Shown: one piece after another, positions 1 through 11,763 of the stretch | Position numbering within the stretch: position 1 is the first letter of the stretch | Layout of the letters: each line of letters starts with the position of its first letter | Assembly (NCBI GenBank): GCA_025769875.1 | Contig: JAGFNK010000003.1 | Location: forward strand, 248,001 to 312,000 | DNA from: Russula earlei | Taxonomy: Eukaryota > Basidiomycota > Agaricomycetes > Russulales > Russulaceae | DNA length: 64,000 nucleotides | Direction: 5' to 3' | Program-made: the position numbers and the translations under genes | The notes under the pieces: model-generated | Database searches by the model: none | What the model was told of the DNA's origin: nothing | The model's input: the letters and a program-made list of their open reading frames with translations, nothing else

Positions 1-1106
1 TCCCTACTATGGAGTAGCCAAGGGTTTTATATACATCATCACAAGAGTATTTAGAGGGAGATATGATGAAAGAGAGTTAGAGAGTGAAAGGCTTGAGATG
101 TGAATGCATCAAGTGAGCTAGGGTGTGGCATGAGTGCATGGTCAGTAGCAAGGAGTGGGTGATGCAATTGAGGTCTTGATGTTGAAACAAGGATGAGGGC
201 ACAATGGATGGAACTGAGACTGTGATGGCTGGAACTGAGGCTGCAGTTGATGAGACTAGAGGCAGGGTGGCAGATGGCACTGCTAAGAGTGTGGTGGCAG
301 CAACTGGCTGAGCTAAGGGTGTGGCTGAGCTTCTCAGGTTGTAGCTGTACATCTGTCATCTGTGGTCAATGGTCCATCTGTGGACTGTCTGGAAGCTGAA
401 AGGGCTGAAGCAATGGAGTGAGGGTGCTGGCAGGGCAGGTGACAGCTAAGCAGGGGCAAGGGCTGGAGGACAGGGGTGCAGGTGCAGGTGGGGTAACACC
501 TATAAGTGGAGCTGGAATGAGGGTGGCTAGCAGACTGGCAGCAGGGTCAAGAGGCAGTGAGGGTGAATGGAAGGATAGAGGGTTGGCATGTGCAACAGGT
601 GAGAGGTTGAAGATGCTAGGCAGTAGGGGGCAAGGTAAGAAGGCTGGGGCCAGTGTGGCAGCATCAGAAGGCTGGGTGGTCATCTTGCTGGTGCAGTCTC
701 TGGGTCAGAGCTGCTAAAGGGTCTTGCTCATAGAAAAGGGTGCCAAGGCAACCTAACACCAAAGGTTGAAGGTCTTGAACACTTAGGGTACTCAACAGCC
801 TCACTAGGGCAGCCAGATGAAGTGTGTCTGGTGATGTGTGAGTGAGTAAGAGTGGGGCTGTTGGACCAAAAAGGAATGTTGATTGAGGACCAAGGTGAGA
901 CAAGAACCAAAAACCATAATGTGAGGCATGATCATAGGGAGCTTTGGGTTGGTCATCCAAGGGAAGAGAGAGGAGAGGAGGAGAGAGGGTGCATGGTACA
1001 CATGCATAGTCATTCAGATTTAGGTAAAGGCAGACAGATGAGAGGGGAGAGGGAAACTCCTGGTGATGAAGTGATCTTGGAGAATTGGGTGGACATACAC
1101 AGATGA

Positions 1107-1430
1107 TGGAGTGTAACCCTCTCTTGCTGTCATCATATTGCTTGGGGAAAGGGGAGGACCTAGGGAGGCATCATTGGTCAGCCAGGAGAAGGTAACATGA
1201 AAGAAACAAACCCAGAAAGAAACACATGTGGGCCTGTTGAGGTGAGGCTTGAGGTGCACTGGAAAGAGAGGGGTGGGGGAAAGATTTTCACACTAGGGTG
1301 AGAACCTAAGAGAAATGTTAGCAAAGCATAAAATAGAGGGGGGTGTGCACCTTGGCAAATGAGCCATCATCAGAGTCTGCAACATACCACATGGCCATCC
1401 ATGGATCATCATTCTAGAGGGTGCAGACTT
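1107..1430. repeat. diverged repeat block, copy A
   Basis: This block shares long runs with 4477-4795 in the same orientation, for example the words TATTGCTTGGGGAAAGGGGA and GGACCTAGGGAGGCATCAT, then an ordered series of shorter matches (GGTGGGGGAAAGATTTT, AATGTTAGCAAAGCAT, GCACACCTTGGCAAA-like) interrupted by small indels. The two copies lie about 3.37 kb apart. Neither carries a protein I recognise. They are probably parts of two insertions, or of a tandem copy, of the same element. Confidence 0.7.
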
Positions 1431-3510
1431 GAGAGTAAGGGTGGGCATTGACAGGTGGGATCACAAACTTGATGGATAGCCCCACAATTGGCCTAGTATC
1501 AGTCAGAACCAGTTTGCAACAACAACATACCCATTACAGATTGTTAGTCTCTGTTTGCATATCATGCAGTTGTGTCACAACCTGCTGCATTCAGTAGTGT
1601 ATCTTTCCATAGTTACTATCTGATTATTTTTGCATGTTCTGCTGCCATTCAGGATGTTATTGACCAAGATCTTGTAAAGCTATGTGAACCTGATCAATGC
1701 CAGATCATGAATGAATCTTGATGGCTCTCATGCATATTTAGTGTACTAACATCTTTTCTATACTCTAACATCCATGCAGTGCTGAACAACTCATGGTGAA
1801 CATGATGTTGCTGCCTGAGTCAAATTCAAGTGCAGATTCATGACTTCCACCTCATCTGGTGTCTGCTTTCTTCCCAGCAACTCAACCAAAACAACCTTTT
1901 GAGGGAACATGTTGGTAAACAAGTGTCCTACTGAGATCCCAAGAATGGAAAAACCAGAGAATGTACTGTGACAGATCATATAATAAGCTATCTTAGGGGA
2001 ACATTCTATATGATTACAGATAGCAATGGATGGGATGAGGAGGTCAATGAGGATGAAATGTGGGATATGCTGGTCAAGCCTGTTCAGCAATTGTGACTGT
2101 TCAAACAGAAAAGTTGTTAAATGGCCCCTTTGATGTACATTGCCTTCTCAGGCTGACTCTCTTGCACAATGCAGAAAACAAGTTCAAATGCAGACACAAT
2201 GAGAATGCCAGAACATCTTGAGGCAGTTAGAGATAGAGGGGAAAGGGAACTTTTTTTGCAGAAGGGTAGCTAAGGATTTATATTACAAGTAACTACAAGG
2301 AGAACTACACTTGCAGATGATCATGACCCCACTGTATGGTGCATAGCAAAAGCAATGTCTCCACATGGGTGAGCTGCAACACAGCATTCAGCTTGCACTG
2401 CTTGGCCTGTGGGAGGAATTGCAGTGCCTCCAGGAGCGGCTCCTGTGTGTCAAGGTCAAATTCCTCAGGACCTGCAAGGGGAAGGAGGACAGACATGTAT
2501 CAGTGTGTCAATGTTAAGATTCACTGATCTTATACACTTCTTCAAGTGATAGAGTTGCTTGATATAGTTCAAGCACTAAACTTTGAAGTCTTTGATGTGA
2601 TCTTAGACAAGAGTGTATGAAAGAGATGAGAGGGGCCTCTATCACTTTATGAGAAGTGGACTTGATTGTTAAAGAGAGAAATTCAATAGGAATTTTTTAA
2701 AAGAGTAAGTCAAGCATAAGGCTCAACTTCAGATACACTAGAGTATTTATACTGTATCTCCATAACAGCTGATCCAATTCATATGAAACTTAGGGAGCAC
2801 ATAGCTGAGACCCTTTACTATCCAAAAACAGGGGCCCAAACTCAAAATCTGTCACAGAGAACATGAGTGTGGTCATTGTTTGTGCAATCAGAGACAGAAT
2901 AGGGTGGACCCACTTGATCAGCAACAAGACACCACCACAGCAAATGATATCTTTGTGCTTGGTGAAGAAGATGAGCTTTGTAAGGGGATACTCAAGCTGC
3001 TTAGGGCTTTGGGTTTCAGTAGGTCCAACAGATGTGGGGTCAGAAAGAAAACACACCTGGGGAGGGACTGAGTAAATTCATCAGTCCTGGCCCTCATGCA
3101 ATGGGTGACTTTGCATGGATACTGTTGACAGGGTTGCAAAAATGCTCACAAGAAAGTGGAGTTCACTTTTGTGTGGACATTTGTTGAGGTTTGATGAGGT
3201 GTGGATGGATCAGTGAAGAATCTGAGAGATTGAACAAGGCATGAAAGGTATTGTGGGCAATTTCCTGCATGTCCCTACAAGTTGGATGGATAGTAAACCA
3301 ATGCAAAAGAATACCCACTAGATTGTCTTTGCACAAGAGTTTCAGATCTCTGACCAAAGGGCTTTCCTTTAGTTTCTGGGGGCCAATGTGCAACTGCAGG
3401 CCATCAAAGAAGATGGTGCAATGTGTGGCATCATTTGCAGAGTGAGGGAGACAATTTTCAAGGGAGATTTTCTGGGCTTGTGGATATTTATCATGTAAGA
3501 ACTGAAAACG

Positions 3511-3887
3511 CTATGGACTTTTATCAAGGAAAGACAATTGAATGGGACAATACTGGTGATGCCAGCAATACAGTGGATGGGGCTGAGGTGGGGATGATGA
3601 GGCCAAGATGGAGGTGGTGGCTGGTGCTGCTGAACTGACAGCCATTGGCACAGCTGGTGCCAAGACAGGGGTGGCAGGGCTGATGTTAGTGTTGGTGGCA
3701 GCATAGACAACAATGCTGGTGACAGAAGGAAGAGCTGAGGTGGCAATGGAAGTGATTGATTGGGGTGGAGTGCTTCCAATTGTTGACATACAAAGGACTG
3801 AGAGTGTTGAGATAAAGAGTAGCCAAAGAATTGACTGCATCGGCCCAAACTGTCTGGGCAGCCCACAGGCCTGGACCACATAAGCAT
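3511..3887 (-). other. Ala/Ser/Thr/Val/Pro-rich ORF remnant in repeat DNA
   Basis: Minus-strand frames here give low-complexity Ser, Thr, Ala, Val and Pro-rich peptides. Peptides of the same style occur on the minus strand at about 77-352 and 5579-5776, which suggests three relics of one repeated element, perhaps a spacer or gag-like segment. There are no zinc knuckle, protease or polymerase motifs. CpG decay also biases codons toward such residues, so this may not be a true coding remnant. Confidence 0.3.
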
Positions 3888-4059
3888 TTCAGCTCATTGC
3901 TGCAACACATAGGATAGCAAAAATTGATAGTGTGATCTAAGACAATTGGTAGCTCGCACATAGCGATCATGAGAACAATTTGATAGTTACTACAGATAAA
4001 ATAATTAGGGATGCTCTCAGATACTTAAGAGCATTGTACATACAGTAGATACTTCAGTT

Positions 4060-4195
4060 TTGTCTCACAGAAACTGAAGTAAGTACTTACTATCTCACAA
4101 TCTTATCAGTAGCTGATTACGCATTGTAGTAAGCTTTTATTAGGTAAATATGACACAAAAGTTTCGTCTCACAGAAACTGAATAAGCTTTTATTA
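4060..4195. repeat. short direct repeats with hairpin potential
   Basis: The word TCTCACAGAAACTGAA occurs near 4067 and again near 4167. Each copy is preceded by CAGTTTTG or AAGTTTCG, so the first can fold as CAGTTT facing AAACTG around a short loop. A second word, TAAGCTTTTATTAG, occurs near 4131 and 4183. The segment is AT-rich and has more CpG than its surroundings, so it may be a younger or unmethylated insertion. Confidence 0.45.
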
Positions 4196-4476
4196 GATCT
4201 ATTACGATCTAATCTACCTTATCACTGCGCTGATTCAACAGAGAGGGGAAGTGAAAGGGAGGCTGGTGCAGGCTTGAGGGTCACTCACACAGGAAGTTCA
4301 GGTGAGGAGGGGGTTAAAATAACTCACTGCTATTGTTGCCATTATGGTGGCCACATTGTTGCAGTAGCCATCACATTGTTAACAGGATTGAGGAATGTGG
4401 TGAAAGGATGTGGTCATGGAATGGTGAATTCAGGAGGGCAGCAGGAAAACCAAAGAAAAGCAAGAAACCCACACAT

Positions 4477-4795
4477 GTGTGTGACCCCCTCTCACTGTCA
4501 TTGTATTGCTTGGGGAAAGGGGAGGACCTAGGGAGGCATCATCAGTGAGCCAGGAAGCACAGGAGAAGGGAACATGAAAGAAATGAAAATAAATGTGCAT
4601 GGGTGCTTGGCTTGTTGAGGTGAAGGTGGGGGAAAGATTTTTGCACCAAGGCAATAACCTGAGAGAGATGTTTACAATGTTAGCAAAGCATGAAATAGAG
4701 GGTAGGGGTGCACACCTTGGCAAACAAGCAATCATCATGGTGTCTGCAGCATTGCCACATGATGGCTGTCCATGGATTGTCATTCTGGGCAGTGA
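4477..4795. repeat. diverged repeat block, copy B
   Basis: Partner of the block at 1107-1430, in the same orientation, with roughly three quarters of bases matching by eye and several indels. It sits between an AT-rich hairpin-bearing segment (about 4000-4210) and a C/G-run segment (about 4925-4965). Confidence 0.7.
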
Positions 4796-6112
4796 GGAAT
4801 TGAGGGAAGCCCACATGAAGGGGAACAGGAGTGGTGGATTTTGCTCCACCAAAGGTGAAAACATGTGGAGCGCCTTTGTGGTGCAACGCTGCTCCACCTC
4901 CAGGTTTGGAAGGACCCAGGACAAAATTTTTGGAGACCCCCCCTTTGTGGGGGGGATTTTGTCTAATGTGTTTCAGGAATCTTAGTCTCGATCCCATGAC
5001 TGTTCCACCAGCCCCTGATTGCTCATACTAAAAAGTCAAAAAGTCAAAAAAAACTAATTTACTGTCTCAGATACAGATTGCAGCAAGAAAGTCCTAACTC
5101 ATGGAGGACACCATGGAGCTCACCAAATGCAAGCTCAACACTGTGGCTAAAGGCCACAAAGGCAACACTATTTACTAGACCCTCAAAAATTTCCTTACTG
5201 TCTCATAAACTTACAATCAAGTATTTACAAATATCATACACACAGAATGTACTTAAAAGGCTCAGGAAAACAAGCCACAAGAAATTAAGAGAGAGAGAGA
5301 CAGAGTCTCACGTCTTGCTATCCCAAATGCCCCTGTGTGCCTCCTTCAGCTCCCGCTCTCACGCACTGATTGTCGCACCCTCAGACCTTTGCCCACTTCA
5401 TTCACTAAGGAGGCCATTGGGTACTTGAGGGACATGGCCAGTCAAAGGGGAAGTGTCCAGGACATGGAGGAGAGGAAGACACAAGAAAAAGTAGGAGGAA
5501 AAGGGAGACATGAAAGTGGTTGGAAAACATATGCATCACAGTCATCACTTGCTCAAAAAAAAATAGGCCTGCTTAGGCTCACTGGAACCTTTTTTCACAG
5601 CTTAGCAACATTAAGACAGCTAGGGCAGGGTAAGTTGAGGTTACAGTGGTGGTTGGCATTGTTGGTGATGCTGGTGATACAGCAGACAGCACTGAGGCAG
5701 ATGGTGCTGAAGTGAAGAGGTCACAATAGGTCCAGGGTGCCATGTCAAATGAGTCAAGGAGAATAACATTGCACACAATGACTCTTGGTCAAAAACACTA
5801 TGGGGCCATCTCAACACAGCCCATGGGTGCAATTTGAGGGAGGATATAGAAAGATAGACCATGATTTTAAGTTGTAATTTGTCTCACACAGATGTGCAGG
5901 CTGCCTGTGTCCAGCTTCACCAAATCTTGTTCAAATCCCACAAAAAGGGTGGGGTTTCCTAGCCCTCATTGGGCAGATTCAGGGGATGTAAGTTCTATTG
6001 AAATTGGTGCAATATTGAAGGAGATATTTGCTTTGCACGTTGAGGGGGGATTTTGCGCTGACTTCGTGGGTTTTCAAGCTCCACCAACTGCACCGAAAAC
6101 GGAACAGCAAAA

Positions 6113-8303
6113 CTACTTCTCGCCATTCTCATCGTAAACGTACTCTCGGTAGTCAGGAAGCCACTGAACCTCCTTTGCCCTTTCCCTTACCTCTTGGTCG
6201 TCCCATTCCACATTCGCAATGCCTTCGGAAATAGCCTGCTCTGCAACAGCCACAGCTATTTCAAAATTCACACCGGCGGCATCCGCAAAGTCAGGAAGAA
6301 GTCCATCGTCAGGGATCTTTCAGAGCAGGTGAGAGTGAGGCGAGGCGCTGGGCGCCAGCCAGAATCATGCTATCCGACAGCGATCTAGCCTTTGCGATCA
6401 CCGCGCCGAAACCGAGGCCGGGATAAATGAGAGCATCTGGCAACAAACTTATTACCTACAGCAAATAATACGAGAGGGATCGACGCACTGTTGCACTCGG
6501 CGATACTGAATCCATGATGGGAGGCTCAGATTGAATGGAACAAAAGGGATAATCGCAACTTACATATAATTCTTTCCATTAGGCATCCTGGCTGGAGGGA
6601 ATGGACTGCCCGTCGCCAAGAGTGCTCTTCCATTCGTCCAGTCATTTGCTTTTGCTGGGTCAACCTCGACCAGGCGACTTGGGTTGGAAAGCGGGAGAAT
6701 GATTGGGCGATCCACAGTCTTCGCCATTTCCTGTACAACCTCTTGGGTGAAAGCTCCTGCGTGCGTTGAGCAACCAATAAGTACGGTTGGTTTTGTCTTC
6801 TTCACAACTTCGAGGAGCGTGATTTCGCCCTTGTCATTGGTCGGTACCCCTTCCCATTCGTCGTTGGGACGCACGAATTCCCGTAGTTCGGGACGAATCA
6901 GATCACCGAGTGATTCCTTGATAAGACCATGCTTGTCAATCAGGTAAAACTGCCTGTTCGCCTTATCCAAAGGGACCCCGTCAGTTTGGACGATTCCGTC
7001 GCGTAGTTGACGGGCGATTCCGAGACCAGCGGAGCCGGCACCGTAAATAATGTAACGCTGGTCTGCGAGTGTACTCTTGGTGACGCCTACGGCTGAAACG
7101 ACCGCAGCCAAAGTAACGGCACCAGTTCCTTGGCTGTCAAAGAATGAGACATGCATAATTGTAAGTGAGGATTGATGCACATATCGTCATTGAAGACAGC
7201 ATGCTTGTCGCGATACAAGTCCAGAAGGCGTTGGGCGTTCGTCACTCCAAAATCCTCGAAGTGCAGCAAGGAATGGGGTAAGTATTTTCGAACCAGCTGA
7301 ACAAACCTTGCAGATTGAGTGAATCTTTCGTAAACGAGAAAATGGATCTAAGGTCGAAATACTTGTCTGTAAATTGATCATAGTCCTCCCCACGGATACG
7401 TTTATGACACCATCCCTGTACACTCATTAAGGGTAGATAGCGTGAATAATATCATCCCAACTTACGACATATAGTGGGTCATTTAGTAGGATCTCATTAT
7501 CTGTTCCGACATCGAGCACTACTGGCAAGGACTTGACAGGGTTGATACCAGCAAGGAGACTAAAAGATCTCGGTCAATATGCCTGGACCAATTGAACGAT
7601 TGAACTCACGTGTAAATAACAGACTTAGCAGTCGAGATCTAGTCAGTAACATGGTCAGACAACATTCGAGCACCGAAAGCACGCGGAATACCCCAATGCC
7701 CTAAAGAGGTCGATTTAATAAGGGCACCTGGAAGAGGAATGAAATAGAAATACTCCAACACCCTGGTCACCTATACCCAGAATGGCCCCAGAGTCGGAGC
7801 AGACGATGAGGTCAATATCGCGTCCTTTGATCTGTTCGAAAAAATCCTCCTCCATAGAATCCCGGCCACTGTAAGTGAGATATAAGCCTTCGCTCCGTCT
7901 AAACAGGTGGGAATAATTTGCGATTGCGTCTGCCTGGACGGTATTTTGAGTCATGGTCCATGATGGGCTGGACAGAACGTCTGCACACCTCCGTTGGTGT
8001 ATAAACTATGGGCATAAGTTCTTTGAGGTGACGTAGAAGGAGCTGATAAAAAAGGACCGAGTTCTGCTCCTTGAGACTTTGTAGAAACGAGTTTTTCCGC
8101 AGGGGTGTGTCGCGGGACAGAAGTTGGTCGTAGGCACGCTGACACTGTTGATCAATGGTATTGACTTTGTATGGGAGACGTCCCATGAGACCCAGCTGCT
8201 TGCGCTCTTTCAGCGTGAATGCAGTGCCTTTATTCCAGAGAGGATTGGTGAGGATAGCGTCGCCTCGGAGGGCGACACGAACGATCCTGTTAGTGCTCGC
8301 CAT
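6113..8303 (-). CDS. malic enzyme (malate to pyruvate + CO2)
   Basis: Oxidative decarboxylation of malate to pyruvate with NAD(P)+; compartment unclear, since the N-terminus ([14 protein letters not shown]) is at best a weak mitochondrial signal. Ten exons (minus): 8303-7989, 7933-7754, 7700-7692, 7638-7610, 7559-7466, 7415-7363, 7306-7181, 7133-6564, 6505-6489, 6436-6113. Family signatures in order: IVYTPTE near residue 103, GDQGVGGIGI spanning the 9-base exon, the Rossmann motif GAGSAGLG near 302, CSTHAGAF, and [17 protein letters not shown]. Length is 571 aa, normal for the family. Oddity: after LSPALKDP the frame meets TGA; deleting one base (6311) restores [17 protein letters not shown] and the natural end. 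The exon sum is 1717, one more than a multiple of three, which independently supports a single extra base. It is divergent from adenosine kinase. Confidence 0.93.
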
Positions 8304-8387
8304 CAGTTGGGCGTCACAAGTGTGACGGCACCACAATCGACGTCATCGATCGCGCTTCCCGCCTCAACTCACGTCCTCATCCTCGCC
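8304..8387. promoter_or_regulatory. 84-bp bidirectional promoter, malic enzyme / adenosine kinase
   Basis: Only 84 bases separate the two start codons of these divergent genes, so both 5' UTRs and promoters must share or overlap this space. It holds GACGTCAT (8339-8346), a 7-of-8 match to the ATF/CREB site TGACGTCA. No TATA box is visible. Co-regulation is inferred. Confidence 0.6.
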
Positions 8388-9729
8388 ATGTCTGAGCCAG
8401 CATATCCCCTCTTTTGCATGGGAAACCCTCTCCTGGACATCCAGGTCACAAGCGGAGAGGATCTCCTCAAAAAGTATGATCTCAAAGCAAACGATGCCAT
8501 CCTCGCATTAGACAAACATCGCCCATTGTACATATTCTCATATTCTTTCCCTTTCCATGCTTTCCCTACGCTCATCCCTTCAACCATTAGGTACGACGAG
8601 ATCGTCAGGGATCACAAGGTAGTTTACGTCGCCGGTGGTGCGGCCCAAAATGCTGCTCGCGGTGCAGCTGTATGTCCCCTTTCGTCCTCCGTTTATCATC
8701 CCCGATCACGCAATCACTCTCCTTCAGTATGTGCTACCTCCCAATTCCGTCGTCTACACCGGTTGCGTGGGCGACGATGACTTTTCCGAACAGCTTAAAA
8801 GAGCAAACAAGAAGGAGGGTCTCGCCGAGGCGTATCTCGTCAAGAAGGGCGAACAGACGGGAGCATGTGCAGTCGTCATCACCGGTCATCAAAGGTATAC
8901 CTTCCCCCCAATTCCACTCCAATATCTTATCTCGGCTCTCCTGTTGATCATCCCTTCAGGTCTCTTGTCACCACTCTCGCCGCCGCCGAAAAATTCGACA
9001 AGGATCACTTGTCTGCTCCTCACGTCGCACCTCTGGTCGACGCCGCAAAGTTTTTTTACGTGGAAGGCTATTTCCTCACCCATGGTCTTGATTCCGCGCT
9101 CGAAGTCGCCAAAAAGGCGTCAGACAGCGGGAAGGTACGTTCATCGTTCAACCTTCAGTGCCACGCACCGCGCGCCGTGCTCATGGCTCCATCCCCCCAA
9201 GGTTTTCGTCCTTAACCTTTCTGCTCCCTTCATCGCGCAATATTTCAAATTACAACTCGAGCAGGTTTTCCCTTACTGCGACTTTGTCATTGGTAACGAG
9301 AGCGAGGCGGCGGCTTGGGCGAGCGCCGCTGGGCGACCCAACAAGGATGATATACCTACCATCGCCAGGTCGATCGCGACGCTTCCCAAGTCAAACCCTT
9401 CGCGGCCTCGTACGGTCGTCATAACCCAAGGCCCCGACTCGACAGTTGTTGTTACCGCAGAAGATGCAGGCAAGCCGAAGATATTCCCCGTTGACCGTTT
9501 GGAGGAATCACAAATTGTCGACACCAACGGCGCTGGGGATGCATTTGCGGGCGGTTTCCTGGGTGCGCTTGTTTCGGGTAAATCTGTTGACGAGGCTGTC
9601 CTTGTCGGACACAAATTAGCGGGCATGGGTGTTCAACTGGTGAGCATGGTCACTATTTTTTGAAGAGTTTCTTAAAGAGCGTGGCAGGTCGGGCCCCAAT
9701 ATCCATGGCCCAAGGTACCTGTGTTGTAG
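8388..9729 (+). CDS. adenosine kinase (PfkB/ribokinase family)
   Basis: Phosphorylates adenosine to AMP with ATP (purine salvage, cytosolic), which also keeps the S-adenosylmethionine cycle running. Six exons: 8388-8527, 8591-8669, 8728-8894, 8960-9134, 9202-9639, 9688-9729, totalling 1041 bases or 346 aa, the usual length. Motifs: FCMGNPLLDIQ at the N-terminus, AGGAAQNAARGAA (substrate glycine-rich motif) near residue 68, GCVGDDDF, VIGNESEAAAW, and the PfkB signature DTNGAGDAFAGGF with the catalytic Asp near residue 295. It ends WPKVPVL, typical of the family. The reading frame is intact. The start is the first ATG after the short divergent promoter. Confidence 0.95.
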
Positions 9730-9972
9730 ACCAATATACGGTTGAAATATTGTCTGCTCTCAACAGCGGGCATTGGGTAGCAGTGGCATCATATAATACA
9801 TGTAATTATTCATCCGCATTAAGCTTTCCTCAGCTTAAAATACAAAATATGATACCTTCCTATGGGGAATCTATGTGTAATTAACATATAGGCCAATTAT
9901 CAAACAAGTCAGGAGTGGATGAGGAATGGAGCCAGTCACAGAGACAATCAGTGATTGGCGCTGAAGGCTGGC
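9730..9972. other. short convergent 3' region
   Basis: The 243 bases between the stop codons of adenosine kinase and the C2H2 gene. AT-rich, with AATACAAAATATGATACC-like polyadenylation-type sequence near 9840; nothing else is seen. Confidence 0.5.
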
Positions 9973-11587
9973 TCAATCGTCCTCCACAGGTGAGGGGGAA
10001 GCAAGGGATTCCTGTGGCAGCATATTAGAATAATGGTAGAACGAGTACTGGAGCAGATTACAAACCTGTGTCAGGAGTTCCGCTAGAAAGCGTTAGTAGC
10101 CGTGTAAGTGACCATAGAGATCAAGACACGGCGTCTACTCACCAGGATGTAACATTGTCTCGCCATCTTCCGTAAGCATAGTGGACGGAGGATTGCCACC
10201 GGGGGAGGGTTTAGAAGAGACACCAGCATCCAAGTCCGCTTGTACTCTCGCGTTCTCGGGGACAGCATAAACATGGGGTGAGGGTTCTCTCGATTCCGAA
10301 GCGGTGATAGCGCTCTCGTTCTGTTGCTTCTCCAGACGCCGCGTTTCATCGAAGATGGCTTGCACGGCTGCAGAGGTGATCGCGAGCGAGACCGGCGATT
10401 TTCCATCGGCATACGCCTCCGAAGGTTTCAAGAGAGGGATCAATGACAGGAACCGAAGAAGACTCGTGTGATCTCGGCTCCACTGGACGGTGGTCAAGCT
10501 CTTGATGACGCTTGGGGTTAGTTGTAATTTCGGCTTGGCCATCCAAAGGTACGCAAGTTTCATCCTCAGCAGAACCAGTTGGAGGGGCATATGAATGAAC
10601 AGGGGTATTTAGGGGAAGCTGAGCATTAGGAAGAGGTAGGGGGGGCGGGATCCCAGGGTGGTAGTAAGGGGCATAGTAAGCTGGTGGAGGAGGTCCCGGA
10701 ATGGGATAATCAACCCATGGTGGTGGACCCCATGGTGGCTGCGCCAGCCGTGCTGCAGATGTGGGGTGCCCGACGGGATAGTTAGGGTCAACGATCACAC
10801 CCTGCGTTCGAGGCGGCACGAAAACAACAAACTCTACAGAATGGCGTAAGTCTGATGATGTGTGAGAGGTAGTGCCATGTTACCTGCATTGATCCCCTGT
10901 TGGCGATAATAGCCTGGAAGGGGTCCCGGAGCCGAGGGAACTAGGGAAGGTGGATGAGGTTTGCCCTTGGACATTGGTGTGCGACTGCGACTTCGGGATG
11001 ACCCCCCTACGTTCCCCTCTGCTGGAGGCTGCGGTCCTGGCCTGTTATCGGGCTCAATGATAATGCCATTGTGACTGGCGCGTGCAAATTAGACCCTCGA
11101 AGTAAGAACACACAATGTGAGGCACTGAGGCTCACCGTGATTTTTGATGACGTCTAAGGGCATCAGTCTACATGGGGACGTCAGAGAACACGCCTTGAAT
11201 GACACTGAAACATGAGACGGACACACCCGTGTGAAGGTGGCCTCGCATTGCGGGCACGCGCTTGTGAAAGAGTGAGTGAAATCGATGACTACGCGGCCTC
11301 GAGACAATCACATACAAGCCTGGTTGCGAATGTAATTTGGTCGTCCTCTGGTGACGCTTCAAGTCAGCCTCGCGGGCGAATTCCTTGTTGCAACCGTTTA
11401 TGTTGCAAGGCCATATACCAGTCTCAGCCTTCTTAGAAGAAGATTTCTTCTTATGAAAGTCTTTCTTTTCTTCAGGCTAACGAATAGACCCATAAACGAT
11501 TGTCAAATGATACCCCAAGACAGATGGGAGAGCTCGGTTGCTGCGGGAGCGAGAGCTCACCGTTGGTTTAAGCTGGGTTCTGACCAT
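9973..11587 (-). CDS. two-finger C2H2 zinc-finger protein with Pro-rich C-terminus
   Basis: Probable nuclear DNA-binding protein of 373 aa. Exons (minus): 11587-11561, 11476-11316, 11260-11227, 11167-11136, 11074-10884, 10833-10553, 10482-10143, 10082-10066, 10011-9973; sum 1122. After a lysine-rich segment (KKDFHKKKSSSKK) come two adjacent fingers: C-x4-C-x12-H-x5-H (CNINGCNKEFAREADLKRH) and C-x2-C-x12-H-x4-H (CPQCEATFTRTDALRRH), the second split by an intron. A Ser/Arg-Ser stretch and a region rich in Pro, Tyr and Gly follow, then an acidic tail ending SPSPVEDD. The 70-base intron 10552-10483 is inferred because it joins two open frames and holds an ACTAAC branch site. The target genes are unknown; a transcription regulator is the best reading. 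Confidence 0.8.
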
Positions 11588-11763
11588 GAATAAGACCGGG
11601 CGCGTTTAGATGTGGCTGGCGAGACGATTGCTGTGGCGGGCGATGTGGCAGAGCGGTGGCGCGTCCCTTTCTCCCCTCCCCTGCCTCGCCTCATTTTCAA
11701 TCTCCGATTTATCGGCAACTTCGGCCATATATTTAATTATAATTATAATTATACTACCGCTCA
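11588..11763. other. short intergenic gap with ATTATAATTATA tract
   Basis: 176 bases between the C2H2 start and the dynactin stop, both genes reading leftward. It includes an AATTATAATTATAATTATA run near 11733-11752 that could serve as the dynactin polyadenylation region and/or a TATA-like element for the C2H2 gene. Confidence 0.35.

Larger units (their letters stand above)
1..6030. repeat. CpG-depleted repeat tract (decayed mobile DNA)
   Basis: Seen: about 15-20 CG dinucleotides by eye in six kilobases, while TG and CA are very common; CG becomes frequent right after about 6030, next to the malic enzyme stop codon. Reading frames are short and low in complexity, and no complete protein domain can be read. 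Known: in many basidiomycetes transposons are cytosine-methylated and lose CpG by deamination. Inference: an old, methylated and mutated repeat or retroelement array. No LTR pair, target-site duplication or polymerase motif was found, so the element class is open. Confidence 0.75.

Noticed and set aside
1..6030. Intact retrotransposon
   Set aside because: No reverse transcriptase, integrase, protease or transposase motif can be read in any frame, and no terminal repeats with target-site duplication were found.
10400..10560. Frame switch in the C2H2 gene, first suspected as another one-base insertion
   Set aside because: A 70-base intron with ACTAAC branch site (10552-10483) explains it and the total becomes 374 codons.
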